Part shown: in pieces, positions 45,201-54,929 of the stretch
Numbering within the stretch: the stretch's first letter is position 1
Layout: each line of letters starts with the position of its first letter
Source of the DNA: Dromaius novaehollandiae
Lineage: Eukaryota; Chordata; Aves; Casuariiformes; Dromaiidae
DNA: 64,000 nt
Direction of reading: 5' to 3'
Assembly (NCBI RefSeq): GCF_036370855.1
Contig: NW_026991466.1
Location: 89,520-153,519 of the forward strand
The notes under the pieces: model-generated
Seen by the model: the letters and a program-made list of their open reading frames with translations, nothing else
Told to the model about the DNA's origin: nothing
Database searches by the model: none
Translations under genes and position numbers: made by a program

Positions 45201-45931
45201 CCCCCACATACCACCCCAGGGCCCAGGTGTCCGGGTGCCCCCCGAGGGGCCCAGGCGTCCGGGAACCCACCCACCCCGGGGCCCAGGTGTCCGGGAACCC
45301 CCTCACGGGGCCCAGGCGTCCGGGCACACCCCCGCGGGGCCCAGGCATCCGGGAGCCCCCACACACCACCCCAGGGCCCAGGCGTCCAGGTCCCCCCCCG
45401 GGGCCCAGGCGTCCGGGACACCCCCGTGGGGCCCAGGCGTCCGGGAACCCCCCCACACACACCGTCCCAGGGCCCAGGCGTCCGGGACCCCTCTGCAGGG
45501 CCCAGGCGTCCGGGAACCCCCCCCCCACACAAACCGCCCCAGGGCCCAGGCATCCAGGCACCCCCCCCCCGGGGCCCAGGCGTCTGGGTGCCCCCCCCAC
45601 AAACCGCCCCCCCGCGGGGCCCAGGCGTCCGGGAACCCCCCCACACACACCATCCCAGGGCCCAGGCGTCCGGGAACCCCCCCCCCCCACAAACCGCCCC
45701 GGGGGCCCAGGTGTCCGGGTCCCCCACCCCCACGGGGCCCAGGCGTCCGGGCTGCCCCAAGTCACACCCCCACACACACCCCTCTGCCCCCCCGAGGGGC
45801 CCAGGCGTCCGGGTGATCCCTCCCCCCCCGCAGATCCCGGCTCCTTGGACAGCGCGGCCCCCCTGGGCCCAGCCCCGACCTTCGGCCTCGCCGCCGCCTT
45901 CATCATCGTCACCTTGACGACGACGCCGTGA
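33253..45931 (+). CDS. IGLON5: IGLON5, GPI-anchored IgLON family cell adhesion molecule
   Basis: Neural cell-surface adhesion protein with three Ig domains and a lipid anchor. Eight coding exons: 33253-33313, 35682-35754, 37416-37648, 39054-39173, 41479-41610, 43464-43584, 44561-44712, 45834-45931; 990 bp, 329 residues plus TGA (human is 336). All junctions are GT-AG in phase. It starts [19 protein letters not shown] (signal peptide). Ig1 runs from [14 protein letters not shown] to GLYTCSF and includes [16 protein letters not shown]; Ig2 from [11 protein letters not shown] to YQCQAANG; Ig3 from [10 protein letters not shown] to [10 protein letters not shown]. Sequons are NYT, NAT, NGS, NIS, NVT and NYT. 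The C-terminus, DSAAPLG then a hydrophobic [12 protein letters not shown], fits a GPI signal. IGLON5 rather than LSAMP, NTM, OPCML or NEGR1 follows from the DNYTVC(E/Q)GDNATLSC and DPRVRLL segments and the 19q13 neighbours. The gene is divergent from PPP2R1A and convergent with ETFB. Confidence 0.95.
33330..35165 (+). repeat. CTATAGGGGGTGCATGGGGGG minisatellite, IGLON5 intron 1
   Basis: Units of about 10-22 bp built on GCTATAGGGGG, TGCATGGGGGG and GCTGCAATGGGG. The first 500 bp are most regular, then drift to GGTGCAATGGGACTGC and back to GGTGCTATAGGG. It is G-rich on the sense strand. Confidence 0.92.
35275..35680. repeat. GGACGCCTGGGCCCC array, end of IGLON5 intron 1
   Basis: One GGGCCCAGGCGTCCGGGCG copy at 35279-35297 is followed from about 35395 by some 17 inverted copies (GGACGCCTGGGCCCCTCC) running up to the exon 2 acceptor. 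Confidence 0.9.
35770..37330 (+). repeat. GGGATCTCCATGGTGGGACC minisatellite, IGLON5 intron 2
   Basis: About 75 units of 18-22 bp: GTGGGATCTCCATGATGGATCC and GATGGGATCTCCATGGTGGG. Many BamHI-like GGATCC and NcoI-like CCATGG sites recur. It fills the intron except for the last ~80 bp, which hold the C-rich acceptor tract. Confidence 0.93.
37655..38960 (+). repeat. GACATTGGGGTCATCAGG minisatellite, IGLON5 intron 3
   Basis: Units of 9-12 bp (GGACATTGGG, GGTCATC(A/G)(G/A)G, GGCCATTGGG) combine into ~60-bp blocks over 1 kb, then GGGGCAACTGGGGCC units at 38630-38960, and two GGGCCCAGGCGTCC copies before exon 4. Confidence 0.92.
39180..41450 (+). repeat. GGGGGACATGGAGGGACATGG array, IGLON5 intron 4
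   Basis: About 210 units of 10-11 bp: GGGGACATGG, GGGGGGACATG and GAGGGACATGG, with rare GGGGGGAGATGG and ACATAGGG variants. Same family and same sense-strand orientation as PPP2R1A intron 14. Four or more G-runs separated by ACAT occur throughout, satisfying the G3+N1-7 quadruplex pattern. Confidence 0.95.
41625..42990 (+). repeat. GGGCCCATCACCCCGGCGTCAGGGCTG minisatellite, IGLON5 intron 5
   Basis: About 35 units of 27-45 bp: GAGCCCATCACCCCGGCGTCAGGGCTGC with optional CTCTAGGGACAGGGACGG or ACCGGGGTCAGGGACGG inserts. Confidence 0.92.
43035..43463 (+). repeat. ~165-bp repeat with a decoy copy of the IGLON5 exon 6 acceptor
   Basis: GGGCAGTTTTGGGGGTCCCGG recurs near 43052, 43217 and 43378, each followed by GTGTACAGGGGGGT and GTGACCCCCCCG. 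The second unit ends with a duplicate of the exon 6 start at 43302-43375 (CAG acceptor, then [12 protein letters not shown]). The real exon at 43464 reads [12 protein letters not shown]. The first unit's copy (near 43125) is too decayed to read. Confidence 0.88.
43595..44550 (+). repeat. GCGTTTTGGGGTGCGAGGGG minisatellite, IGLON5 intron 6
   Basis: Units of 10-20 bp (GTTTTGGGGTGCGA, GGGCGTTTCGGGCC, GGGGCGTCCCGGGG) with three ~170-bp blocks marked by GGTGCGACGGGGGGGCG (about 44185, 44355 and 44530). Confidence 0.9.
44715..45825 (+). repeat. GGGGCCCAGGCGTCCGGGAACCCCCC minisatellite, IGLON5 intron 7
   Basis: About 40 units of 25-40 bp with GGGCCCAGGCGTCCGGG core and linkers AACCCCCCTCC, TGCCCCCCGCG or CACACACCACCCC. 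Plus orientation, opposite to the array in the 3' UTR of the same gene. Confidence 0.92.
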
Positions 45932-45944
45932 CGGGGCCGGGCCC

Positions 45945-46195
45945 CCCCCCGGACACCTGGGCCCCTCCAGGACGCCTGGGCCCCTTCCAGGACACCGGGG
46001 CCCCCCCCGGACGCCTGGGCCCCTCCCGGACGCCTGGGCCCCTTCCAGGACACCGGGGCCCCCCCAGATGCCTGAGAGCGCCCGGACACCTGGGCCCTTC
46101 CCGGACGCCTGGGCCCTTCCTGGATACCTGGAACTGCCCCAGACACCTGGGCCCCTCCCGGACGCCTGGGCCCCTCCCGGACGCCTGGGCCCCCC
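45945..46195 (+). repeat. Inverted GGACGCCTGGGCCCC array in the IGLON5 3' UTR
   Basis: About 12 copies of GGACGCCTGGGCCCCTCC-type units start 14 bp after the stop codon. They are exact complements of the intron 7 cores. Confidence 0.9.
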
Positions 46196-46612
46196 CGACC
46201 CCCACACTGTGAGCGACCGGAGCCCCGGCGGGACCCCGACGTTGGCGTGACGTTGGCGTGTGCGAGCCAGCCGCATCGCCCCCCCCCCGCATCCGTGAAC
46301 TGTGCCCCCCCCACACGCCCCGGGAGGCTCCGCCCCCCACACGCGTGTGCTTAGCATGTGCCGTCCGTGTCTGCCCCCCGTCCCGCGTCTGCGTGTTCCC
46401 CCCCCCCCGGGGCCGTGACACGCCAAGCGCACGCGTGTCCCCCCCGGGGTCCCTGCCCCCCCCGCGACACGGGTCGTCACGCGTGTGCGGGGGGGGCCCT
46501 GCACGCCGCCGTCTTCCAGGGCCATTTCGGGCCCGTTTCTAGCGGTTTTGGGTCTTTTCCAAAATCCATGAGGGCCCCGGGGGCCCCTCCCCCCCCCCAG
46601 GCCCCGTTTTCC
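46196..46612 (+). other. IGLON5: IGLON5 distal 3' UTR
   Basis: Mostly unique, C-rich sequence with scattered ACACGCGTGTGC motifs and a T-containing stretch (GGCCCGTTTCTAGCGGTTTTGG) before the poly(A) signal. I see no coding sequence in it. Confidence 0.6.
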
Positions 46613-46618
46613 AATAAA
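46613..46618 (+). promoter_or_regulatory. IGLON5: IGLON5 polyadenylation signal (AATAAA)
   Basis: Canonical AATAAA in TTTTCCAATAAAATCATGG, about 680 bp past the stop codon, just before the purine array. Confidence 0.88.
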
Positions 46619-46624
46619 ATCATG

Positions 46625-47420
46625 GAAAAGCAGGAAACGAGCGTGGGAAAGTGGGAGAAACGGGGGGAAACGGGGCAAAACGGGGCGGAAATGGGGGAAT
46701 GGGTCAAAACAAGGGGAAACAGGGCAAAAGGGGGCAAAACGGGGGGAAATGGGGCAAAACGGCAAAACAGGGAAACAGGGCAAAATGGGGCAGAAATGGG
46801 GTGGAAATGGGGGAAATAGGGCAAAATGGGGGAAATGGGACAAAATGGGGAGAGATGAGGGAAAATGGGGACTAAACGGAGGGAAACGGGGCAAAATGGG
46901 GGGAAACAGGGCAGAAACAGGGGGAAACGGGGCCAAACAAGGAAAAAAGAGAGACGGAAATAGGGGGAAAAGAGGGAAAACAGCGAAAATAGTCTGAAAC
47001 TGGGAAAAGGGGGAAAAGGAGGAAGGAAAATTGGGGAAAACTGGGAAAAAGAGACAAAATGGGGAAAAATGGGGAAACAGAGAAATATTAACGGGAGGAA
47101 AATGGGGGAAAACTGGGGAAAATGGGGGAAAACTGGGGAAAATGGGGGAAAACTGGGGAAAATGGGGGAAAACTGGGGAAAATGGGGGAAAACTGGGGAA
47201 AATGGGGGAAAACTGGGGAAAATGAGGGAAAACTGGGGAAAATGGGGGAAAACTGGGGAAAATGGAGGGAAACTGGGGAAAATGGAGGGAAACGGAGAAA
47301 ACAGGAAAAAAGAGAAGGAAAAATGGGGGGAAACGGGGTAAAAATGGGGAAAACGGCACGTCGGGAATGGGGGAAAACGGGCAAAATGGGCCGAAAGGGA
47401 GGAAAACGGGAGGTGGAGGA
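46625..47420 (+). repeat. Purine-rich array, 20-bp unit AAAATGGGGGAAAACTGGGG
   Basis: Almost pure A/G on the plus strand: loose GGGGCAAAATGGGGGAAA units first, then about nine near-perfect 20-bp copies at 47095-47285. It lies in the ~900 bp between the convergent poly(A) sites of IGLON5 and ETFB. Confidence 0.93.
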
Positions 47421-47529
47421 AGGTGGGGTGGCCCCGCCCACCAGGCCCCGCCCCCAGCCGCTGGCCCCGCCCACCCCAAGGCCCCGCCCACCCCAGACAG
47501 AGCAGGGACAACTGGTCAACCCCAATGGT

Positions 47530-47535
47530 TTTATT
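47530..47535 (-). promoter_or_regulatory. ETFB: ETFB polyadenylation signal (AATAAA)
   Basis: TTTATT on the plus strand, AATAAA on the minus strand, 222 bp past the ETFB stop. Confidence 0.87.
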
Positions 47536-47544
47536 GGGGGGGCC

Positions 47545-47756
47545 TGGACCCGTCCCGGACGCCTGGGCCCCTCCTGGACATCGGGGCCCGTCCCGGACGC
47601 CTGGGCCCATCCCGGACGCCTGGGCCCCCAGGCAGGAAGGCACTGGGATGCTCACGTGTGCAGAGCCGGGCTGCAAGGCACTTGGTCGCCTGGGCCCCTC
47701 CCGGACGCCTGGGCCCCTCCCGGACGCCGGGGCCCCTCCCGGACGCCGGGGCCCGC
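47545..47756 (-). repeat. GGACGCCTGGGCCCCTCCC copies in the ETFB 3' UTR
   Basis: Around eight copies of the core in the orientation opposite to the introns of this gene, interrupted by a unique ~60-bp piece (47625-47690). Confidence 0.85.
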
Positions 47757-50700
47757 TCAGAGGCGGCCGCTCTGGCGCAGCTGGGCCAGCAGCTCGGCGG
47801 TGGTCTCCAGGCGGCGGCCGGGCTGCCGGGCCGGGGGCTCAGCCAGCGCCAGCACCCGCAGCCCCGAGCCCAGCGTCACCCCCAGCTCCGCCGCCGTCGT
47901 CTCCTCCAGCCGCTTCTTCTTCGCCTTCTGCGGGGACACGCGGCGCCGCGGGCCCAGGAGTCCGGGGGGGCCCAGGCGTCCGGGCTTCCCCCCCCCCCCC
48001 CCCAATGCCAGGAAGACCAGGGGATCCCTCCCCGTCCCACCCAGGGAACCAGGGGGCCCAGGCATCCGGGGGGGCCCAGGTGTCCGGGAGGGGCCCAGGC
48101 ATCCGGCAGGGACCCAGGCATCTGGGGAGGGGCCCAGGCGTCCGGGAGGGGCCCAGGCGTCTGGGGGGGGGGGCCCAGGCGTCTGGGGGGGGCCCAGGTG
48201 TCCGGGAGGGGCCCAGGTGTCCCGGGGAGGGGCCCAGGTGTCCAGGAGGGGCCCAGGTGTCCGGGAGGGGCCCCAGTGTCCAGGAGGGGCCCAGGCATCC
48301 GGCAGGGACCCAGGCATCTGGGGAGGGGCCCAGGCGTCCGGGAGAGACCCAGGTGTCCTGGGGAGGGGCCCAGGTGTCCTGGGGGGGCCCCGGTGTCCGG
48401 GTGGGACCCAGGAGTCTGGGGAGGGGCCCAGGCGTCCGAGGGGCCCCGGTGTCCGGGGGGGGGGGGTCGCTCACCATGATGGCGGGCAGCGTGGCGTAGC
48501 GCGGCTCGTTGAGGCGCAGGTCGGCCGTCACCACGGCCGGCAGCCGCAGCCGCAGCGTCTCCAGGCCGCCGTCCACCTCGCGCTCCACCCGCACCGCCCC
48601 GGCCTCCACCGCCACCCGCGAGGCGAACGTCCCCTGCGCCCCCCCCCCCCCCCCGGCAGCGTCACCGCCGGCCCACGATGCACCGGGGCGCCCGGCCCAC
48701 GATGCACTGGGGCGGCCCCATCCCATGATGCACTGGGGCGCCTGGCCCACAATGCACTGGGGCGGCCCCATCCCACCATGCCCTGGGGCACCAGACCCAT
48801 GATGCACTGGGGCATCCCCATCCCACCATGCGCTGGGGTGTCATGGCCCACAATGCACCAAGACGTCCCCATCCCATAATGCACCGGGGCATCCCCATCC
48901 CACCATGCACCGGGGCGTCATGGCCCACAATGCACCGGGGCACCCAGCCCATGATGCACCCGGGCAGCCCCATCCCACAATGCACCAGGGCATCATGGCC
49001 CACAATGCACCTAGACATCCCCATCCCATAATGCACCAGGGCATCCCCATCCCACCATGCACCGGGGCGTCATGGCCCACAATGCACCAAGACATCCCCA
49101 TCCCATAATGCACCAGGGCGTCCCCATCCCATGGTGCACTGGGGCGTCATGGCCCACAATGCACCGGGGCCATCCCATCCCATGGTGCACCAGGGCAGCC
49201 CCATCCCACAATGCACCAGGGCACCACGGCCCATCATGCCCCAGGTCCCCCAGTGTCCCATGATGCCCCAGGTCTCCCTGGGTCCCCCCCCATGTCCCAT
49301 GATGCCCCTGGGCACCTGGGCCCTGCCCCAGTTTCCCAGGATGCCCCAGGCCCCCCCCGTATCCCACAATGCCCCGGGCTCCCCCAAGCCCCCCTCCAGC
49401 ATCCCATGATGCCCTGCCCCCCCATGTCCCCCCCGTATCCCATGTTACCCCGTGTCCCCCCCCCCGTATCCCATGATGCCCCATGTCCCCCCCGTATCCC
49501 ATGATGCCCCGTGTCCCCCCTGTATCCCATGATGCCCCGTGTCCCCCCCGTATCCCACAATGCCCCGGGCTCCCCCAAGCCCCCCTCCAGCATCCCATGA
49601 TGCCCCGTGTCCCCCCCCCCGTATCCCATGATGCCCCGTGTCCCCCCCCATATCCCATGATGCCCCGTGTCCCCCCCGGTATCCCATGATGCCCGGGGCC
49701 CCCCCCCGTATCCCATGATGCCCTGGCCCCCCCCCGTATCCCATGATGCCCCATGTCCCCCCCCATTTCCCATGATGCCCCATGTCCCCCCCCGTATCCC
49801 ATGATGCTCTGGGCCCCCCCCGTATCCCATGATGCCCTGGGCCCCCCCGGTTTCCCATGATGCCCCGTGTCCCCCCCCCATATCCCATGATGCCCTGGGC
49901 CCCCCCCGGTATCCCATGATGCCCTGGGCCCCCCCCCCCGTATCCCATGATGCCCCGTGTCCCCCCCATATCCCATGATGCTCTGGACCCCCCCGGTATC
50001 CCATGATGCCCTGGGCCCCCCCGTATCCCATGATGCCCCGTGTCCCTCCCCCCGTATTCCATGATGCCCCATGTCCCCCCCCATTTCCCATGATGCCCCG
50101 TGTCCCCCCCCCGTATCCCATGATGCCCTGGGCCCCCCCGTATCCCATGATGCCCCGCTCCCACCTGGGGCCAGTCCAGCAGCGCCGCCAGCATCTGCCC
50201 CGTCTGGTTGCAGTCGTCGTCGATGGCCTGGGGGGGGCGGGGGGGACACGGGACACGTGGGGACACGCGGGGACACGCAGGGGACACGGGACACGCCAAG
50301 GACACGCAAGGACATACGAGCACATGGGACACGCCAGGGACACGCGTGATGGGGACACGGGACACGGGACACGCAGGGGACACGCAGGGGACACGGGACA
50401 CGTGGGGACACGCAAGGACATACAAGCACACGGGACACGCCCGGGACACGTGTGATGGGGACACGGGACACGTGGGGACACGCAGGGGACACGGGACACA
50501 CCAAGGACACGCAAGGACATACGAGCACACGGGACACGCCCGGGACACGCGTGATGGGGACACGGGACACGTGGGGACATGCAGGGGACACGCAGGGGAC
50601 ACGGGACACGCCAAGGACACGCAGGGGACACGGGACACGCCAAGGACACACAAGCACATACGAGCACACGGGACACGCCCGGGACACGCGTGATGGGGAC

Positions 50701-53700
50701 ACGGGACACGTGGGGACATGCAGGGGACACGCGGGGACACGGGACACGCCAAGGACACGCAAGGACATACGAGCACACGGGACACGCCCGGGACACGCGT
50801 GATGGGGACACGGGACACGTGGGGACACGTGGGGACACGCAGGGGACACGGGACACGCCAAGGACACGCAAGGACATACGAGCACACGGGACACGCCCGG
50901 GACACGCGTGATGGGGACACGGGACACGTGGGGACACGGAGCCCTTACCCCCCCCCGGGCTCTCTAGGGGCTGGGGCACCTCTGTGGGGTCTGAGGGGGG
51001 TCTATAGGGGCTGGGGGGCCTGGGGGGGGGACCATGGGGTCTATAGGGCCCGGAGGAGCTGGGCGGGGTCCATAGGGGCTGGGGGAATCCATGGGACCTA
51101 TAGGGCCAGGGGAGTCTTTAAGGCCTGGGCAGCGCTATAGGGCGGGGGGGGGTCTCTATAGGGCTGGGGGGGGCTCTATAAGGGCCAGGGGAGTCTATAG
51201 AGCCCAGGTGGGGGTCTTTATAGGGCCAAGGGGTCTCTATAGGACTGGGGGGGTCTGTATGGGAGGAGGCAATAGGAGCTGGTGGGGTGTCTATAGGGCC
51301 AGGGAGGTCTCTATAGGGCCCGGGGGGACCTATAGGGCCTGGGGAGAGGGTGTTTAGGGCCCGGAGGGATCTATAGGGGCTCAGGGATGGTCTCTATAGG
51401 GCCGGGGGGGTCCATAAGGCCCAGGGGGGTCTCTATAGGGCCCAAGGGGGGGGTTCTATAGGGCCAGGGGTGTCTCTATAGGGCTGGGGGGGTCTATAGG
51501 GGGTCCACAGGGGCAGGGGGGGTCTATAGGGACCCAGAGGGGTCTATAGGAGCCACAAGGAGATTCTATAGGGGCCTGGGGGGCCTCTATAGGGCTGGGG
51601 GGGGCCCATAAGGTCCAGGGGGGTCTCTATAGGGCCCAAGAGGGGGGTTCTATAGGGCCAGGGGTGTCTCTATAGGGCTGGGGGGGGTCTATAGGGGGTC
51701 CACAGGGGCAGGGGGGGTCTATAGGGACCCAGAAGGGTCTATAGGAGCCACAAGGAGTTTCTATAGGGGCCTGGGGGGCCTCTATAGGGCTGGGGGGGGC
51801 CCCATAAGGCCCAGGGGGGGGGTCTAGAGGGCCTGGGGAGAGGGTCTATGAGGCCGGGGGGGGTCTATAGGGGGTCCACAGGGCTGGGGGAGGTCTATAG
51901 GGGGTCCACAGGGGCGGGGGGGGTCTATAGGGGGTCCACAGGGCCGGGGGGGGTCTATAGGGGGTCCATAGGGGCGGGGGGGGGTCTATAGGGGGTCCAC
52001 AGGGCTGGGGGGGGTCTATAGGGGGTCCATAGGGGCGGGGGGGGTCTATAGGGGGTCCACAGGGCCGGGGGGGGGTCTATAGGGGGTCCACAGGGCTGGG
52101 GGAGGTCTATAGGGGGTCCACAGGGCCGGGGGGGGTCTATAGGGGGTCCACAGGGGCGGGGGGGGTCTATAGGGGGTCCATAGGGGCGGGGGGGGTCTAT
52201 AGGGGGTCCACAGGGGCGGGGGGGGGTCTATAGGGGGTCCACAGGGCTGGGGGAGGTCTATAGGGGGTCCACAGGGCCGGGGGGGGGTCTATAGGGGGTC
52301 CACAGGGGCGGGGGGGGGTCTATAGGGGGTCCACAGGGCTGGGGGAGGTCTATAGGGGGTCCACAGGGCCGGGGGGGGTCTATAGGGGGTCCATAGGGGC
52401 GGGGGGGGGTCTATAGGGGGTCCACAGGGCTGGGGGAGGTCTATAGGGGGTCCATAGGGGCAGGGGGGGGTCTATAGGGGGTCCATAGGGGCGGGGGGGG
52501 TCTATAGGGGGTCCATAGGGGCAGGGGGGGGTCTATAGGGGGTCCACAGGGCCGGGGGGGTTCTATAGGGGGTCCACAGGGGCAGGGGGGGGTCTATATG
52601 GGGTCCATAGAGGCAGGGGGGGTCTATAGGGGGTCCACAGGGCCAGGGGGGGTCTATAGGGGGTCCACAGGGCCGGGGGGGTCTATAGGGGGTCCACAGG
52701 GCCGGGGGGGTCTATAGGGGGTCCACAGGGCTGGGGGAGGTCTATAGGGGGTCCATAGGGGCAGGGGGGGGTCTATAGGGGGTCCATAGGGGCGGGGGGG
52801 GTCTATAGGGGGTCCATAGGGGCAGGGGGGGGTCTATAGGGGGTCCACAGGGCCGGGGGGGTTCTATAGGGGGTCCACAGGGGCGGGGGGGGTCTATAGG
52901 GGGTCCATAGGGGCGGGGGGGGTCTATATGGGGTCCATAGAGGCAGGGGGGGTCTATAGGGGGTCCACAGGGCCGGGGGGGTCTATAGGGGGTCCACAGG
53001 GCCGGGGGGGGTCTATAGGGGGTCCATAGGGGCAGGGGGGGGTCTATAGGGGGTCCACAGGGCCGGGGGGGGTCTATAGGGGGTCCATAGGGGCGGGGGG
53101 GGTCTATAGGGGGTCCACAGGGCCGGGGGGGGTCTATAGGGGGTCCATAGGGGCAGGGGGGGGTCTATAGGGGGTCCACAGGGCCGGGGGGGGTCTATAG
53201 GGGGTCCATAGGGGCGGGGGGGGCACCTGCTTGCCGAGCAGCACCAGGTCGGGGCTCTCGCGCCGCGCCAGGGCCGCCAGCAGCCGGGCGACGTCCCAGG
53301 GGGTCAAGATGGCCGCCGCGGGGGGGGGCAGGGCCACCAGCAGCGCCCGGTCGGCCCCCAGCGCCAGCGCCGCCCGCAGCGTCTCCTGGGGGGGCCCCGG
53401 CGTCCGGGTGAGCCGCGGGGCCCAGGCGTCCGGGGGGGCCCAGGCGTCCGGGTGAGGGACACCCCCCCCCCCCCACTCAGGGGGACCCAGGGGTCCAGGT
53501 ATCTGAGGAGGGGCCCAGGCGTCCGGGGAGACCCACCCCCACCCATGGGGACCCAGGTGTCTGGGAAGGGGCCCAGGCGTCCGGGAGGAGCCCAGGCATC
53601 CAGGAGGGGCCCAGGCGTCCGGGTGAGGGACCCAGGTGTCCGGGAGGGGCCCAGGCGTCCGGGAGGGGCCCAGGCGTCCGGGAAGGGGCCCAGGCGTCCA

Positions 53701-54929
53701 GGAGGGACCCAGGCGTCCGGGGGGGGCCAAGGTGTCTGGGGGGGGCCCAGGCGTCCAGGAGGGGACCCAGGTGTCCAGCAAGGGGCCCAGGTGTCCGGGA
53801 AGGGACCCAGGCGTCCGGGAGGGGCCCAGTTGTCCGGGAGGGGGCCCAGGAGTCCGGGAAGGGACCCAGGCGTCCGGGAAGGACCCAGGCGTCCGGGAGG
53901 GACCCAGGCGTCCGGGGGGGGCCAAGGTGTCTGGGGGGGGCCCAGGCGTCCAGGAGGGGACCCAGGTGTCTGGGAGGGACCCAGGTGTCTGGGAGGGGCC
54001 CAGGCGTCCGGGAGGGGCCCAGGTATCTGGGGAGGGGCCCAGTTGTCCAGGAAGGCGCCCAGGCATCCGGGAAGGGGCCCAGGCGTCCGGGGGGGGGCCC
54101 CGGCGTCCGGGGGGGGGGGGGCGCACCTGGCAGGCGGGGGGCCCCACGCTGACGGCCAGCACCTCGCGGGCGGCCCCGCGCTCCCGCAGCCGCACGGCCT
54201 CCTCCAGCGCGATCTCGCAGAAGGGGTTCAGCGAGTGCTTGACGCCCTCGCTCTGCACCCCGGCCCCGTCCGGCCGCACCCGCACCTGCGGGGGCCCAGG
54301 CGTCCGGGGGGGGCCCAGGCGTCCGGGGGGCCCAGGTGTCCGGGAGGGGCCCAGGCGTCCGGGAGCTGTGGGCGACCCCCCCACCCAGGGGCCCAGGCGT
54401 CCAAGCAGCCCAGGTGTCCGGGAGCTATTGGAGACCCCCACCCAGGGGCCCAGGCATCCGGGGGGGCCCAGGCATCCGGGGGGGCCCAGGTGCCCGAGGG
54501 GCCCAGGTGTCCGAGGGGCCCAGGCATCCCGGAGCTATGGGCCACTCCCCCACCCAGGGACCCAGGCGTCCGAGGAGCCCAGGCGTCCGGGGGGCCCAGG
54601 CGTCCGGGGCACGGCGTTAGCGTCAGGGGCCCAGGCGTCCGGGAGCTACAAGCAACCCCTCCACCCAGGGGCCCAGGCATCCGAGACCCCCCACCCCGGG
54701 GGCCCAGGCGTCCGAGGGGCCCAGGCGTCCGAGCTCCACGGCCTCCCCCCTCCCCCGCCGCCCAGGGGGGCCCAGGCGTCCGACCACCCCCCCCCCCGGG
54801 GCCCAGGCGTCCGGGGGGCCCAGGCGTCCGGGGGGGCCCAGGCGTCCGAGGGGCCCAGGCGTCCGGGCGCACCTTCACCGCGTAGTCGATGACCCGCTTC
54901 ACCCCCACCAGCACCCGCAGCGCCGCCAT
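47757..54929 (-). CDS. ETFB: ETFB, electron transfer flavoprotein beta subunit
   Basis: Mitochondrial matrix protein that pairs with ETFA and passes electrons from acyl-CoA and amino-acid dehydrogenases to ETF-ubiquinone oxidoreductase. Six coding exons in transcript order: 54929-54873, 54285-54127, 53385-53227, 50227-50165, 48633-48475, 47927-47757; 768 bp, exactly 255 residues plus TGA, the human length. All junctions are GT-AG and phase 0. It begins [19 protein letters not shown]; the AMP-site segment [12 protein letters not shown] is exon 4. The recognition loop [15 protein letters not shown] keeps Leu195, and Lys200 and Lys203, which are methylated in mammals by ETFBKMT; Lys200 is the first residue of exon 6. 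There is no cleaved presequence, as usual for this subunit. Exon lengths of 159 bp occur three times. Confidence 0.97.
47945..48465. repeat. GGGGCCCAGGTGTCCGGGAG minisatellite, ETFB intron 5
   Basis: About 25 units of 17-22 bp in the plus orientation with frequent GTGTC and CATCC variants of the core, reaching the exon 5 donor. Confidence 0.9.
48645..50160. repeat. CCCACAATGCACCGGGGC and GTATCCCATGATGCCCCGTGTCC arrays, ETFB intron 4
   Basis: 48650-49250: about 30 units of ~20-30 bp (CCCATCCCA(T/C)(A/C)ATGCACCGGGGC and GTCATGGCCCACAATGCACC). 49250-50160: about 28 units of ~30 bp (CCCCGTATCCCATGATGCCCCGTGTCCCC). The two families share CC(C/A)A(T/C)(G/A)ATGC and may be related. Confidence 0.92.
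50235..50940. repeat. ~115-bp higher-order repeat of GGACACGGGACACGCC units, ETFB intron 3
   Basis: Six blocks hold AAGGACATACGAGCACA(C/T)GGGACACGCC followed by GGGACACGCGTGATGGGGACA. Blocks start near 50300, 50415, 50512, 50650, 50762 and 50871. Confidence 0.9.
50965..53222. repeat. GGTCTATAGGGGGTCCACAGGGCCGGGGGG minisatellite, ETFB intron 3
   Basis: 50965-51850: degenerate GGTCTATAGGGCC(A/C)GGGGG units. 51850-53222: about 45 highly regular units of 30 bp, differing mainly in CACAGGGCC versus CATAGGGGC and in G-run length. It runs to the exon 3 donor at 53226. Confidence 0.94.
53390..54120. repeat. GGGGCCCAGGCGTCCGGGAG minisatellite, ETFB intron 2
   Basis: About 35 units of 17-25 bp in the plus orientation. 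A ~245-bp segment is duplicated: GGGACCCAGGCGTCCGGGGG then GGCCAAGGTGTCTGGGGGGG occurs near 53703 and 53903. Confidence 0.9.
54290..54868. repeat. GGGGCCCAGGCGTCCGGGAGCTA minisatellite, ETFB intron 1
   Basis: About 28 units in the plus orientation; several carry a longer linker GGAGCTATGGGC(G/C)ACCCCC(C/A)CACCCA. Confidence 0.88.

Noticed and set aside
46625-47420. Purine array as an A-rich retrotransposon tail
   Set aside because: It is a 20-bp tandem repeat with regular G-runs; there is no adjacent element body or target-site duplication.
50235-50940. CRISPR-like appearance of regularly spaced direct repeats here and at 17-20 kb
   Set aside because: Spacers are themselves repeats, periods vary, there are no cas genes, and the units sit inside introns of a vertebrate gene.
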